Source: Baffinella frigidus
Lineage: Eukaryota; Cryptophyceae; Cryptomonadales; Baffinellaceae
Assembly: GCA_026770585.1 (NCBI GenBank)
Contig: MU647269.1
Location: 11,200 to 22,386 of the forward strand
Length of the DNA stretch: 11,187 bases
Direction: 5' to 3'
Of the stretch, positions 11,041 through 11,187 are shown piece by piece (within the stretch, counting starts at the first letter, position 1; the number at the start of each line of letters is the position of its first letter). Under the pieces are notes generated by a model that was given only the letters and a program-made list of their open reading frames with translations, searched no databases and was not told the origin of the DNA. Both the position numbers and the translations under genes were made by a program.

Positions 11041-11187
11041 AACCCGAGTGAGGCAGAGCTTCTTGTTGACCCCCCCCCTCTCACCCGACGCTCAACGCCT
11101 CCCCAGCACGGACAACCGGCGTGGCCCGACCTAGCAGGGCTCTCTCTCTCTCCTCTCCCTCCTCCCCCCCCCCCCCCCCCCCCCCCC
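11041..11187. other. Low-complexity window end: CT tract and C-run
   Basis: GTTGACCCCCCCCC at about 11064 and a CT-rich tract from about 11139 lead into an uninterrupted run of about 24 C at the end. No gene. A homopolymer of this length is hard to sequence, so its length is unreliable and it may mark an assembly edge. Confidence 0.85.

Noticed and set aside
11164-11187. Functional poly-C tract
   Set aside because: A homopolymer at the window edge is more likely unreliable sequence or a contig edge than a feature.

Overview
The window looks like nuclear DNA of a unicellular eukaryote, most likely a microalga or related protist. The basis is (i) many telomere-like arrays of the TTTAGGG/TTTGGGG/TTAGGGG type, (ii) long GA/CT and GAA microsatellites, (iii) GC-rich protein-coding exons ending in AG|GTAATG- or AG|GTGATG-like splice junctions, and (iv) no bacterial gene layout, Shine-Dalgarno sites or operons. 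The lineage cannot be fixed from sequence alone; haptophyte, pelagophyte and dinoflagellate-like genomes all remain possible.

Layout. 1-73 is a GA microsatellite and about 391-596 a degenerate (CCCCTAA)n array. From about 600 to 6330 I find no convincing gene. That stretch is a mosaic of short inverted-repeat elements (about 50-250 bp), dispersed repeats present in 2-3 copies, and interstitial telomere-like islands in both orientations (2049-2213, 4673-4804, 5556-5880, 6112-6330). From 6525 to about 9075 lies the gene-bearing part. It has a minus-strand helical protein ORF (6525-6881), a small plus-strand ORF (6975-7106), a plus-strand ORF with a right-handed beta-helix (pectin-lyase-like) signature (7158-8135), and a cluster of related exon fragments (8292-9072). 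Of these fragments only one (8558-8695) is open throughout and bounded by plausible splice sites. From 9405 onward the sequence is repetitive again: a second copy of a terminal-inverted-repeat element, a long CT microsatellite, a locally tandem satellite-like unit (9803-11040), and a terminal C-run.

How it fits together. The plus-strand beta-helix ORF and the exon fragments may belong to one multi-exon gene, because both carry a similar MCAV-containing segment. That gene appears to have been partly duplicated and broken by small inverted-repeat insertions. The minus-strand ORF and the small plus-strand ORF would be divergent with only 93 bp between start codons. The strongest signals outside the genes are a palindrome family with a constant core and different outer arms, a telomere-like tract inserted in one copy of a dispersed repeat, and the interrupted exon copy at 8862-9072. 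All functional statements are inferred from sequence reading; no database search was possible.
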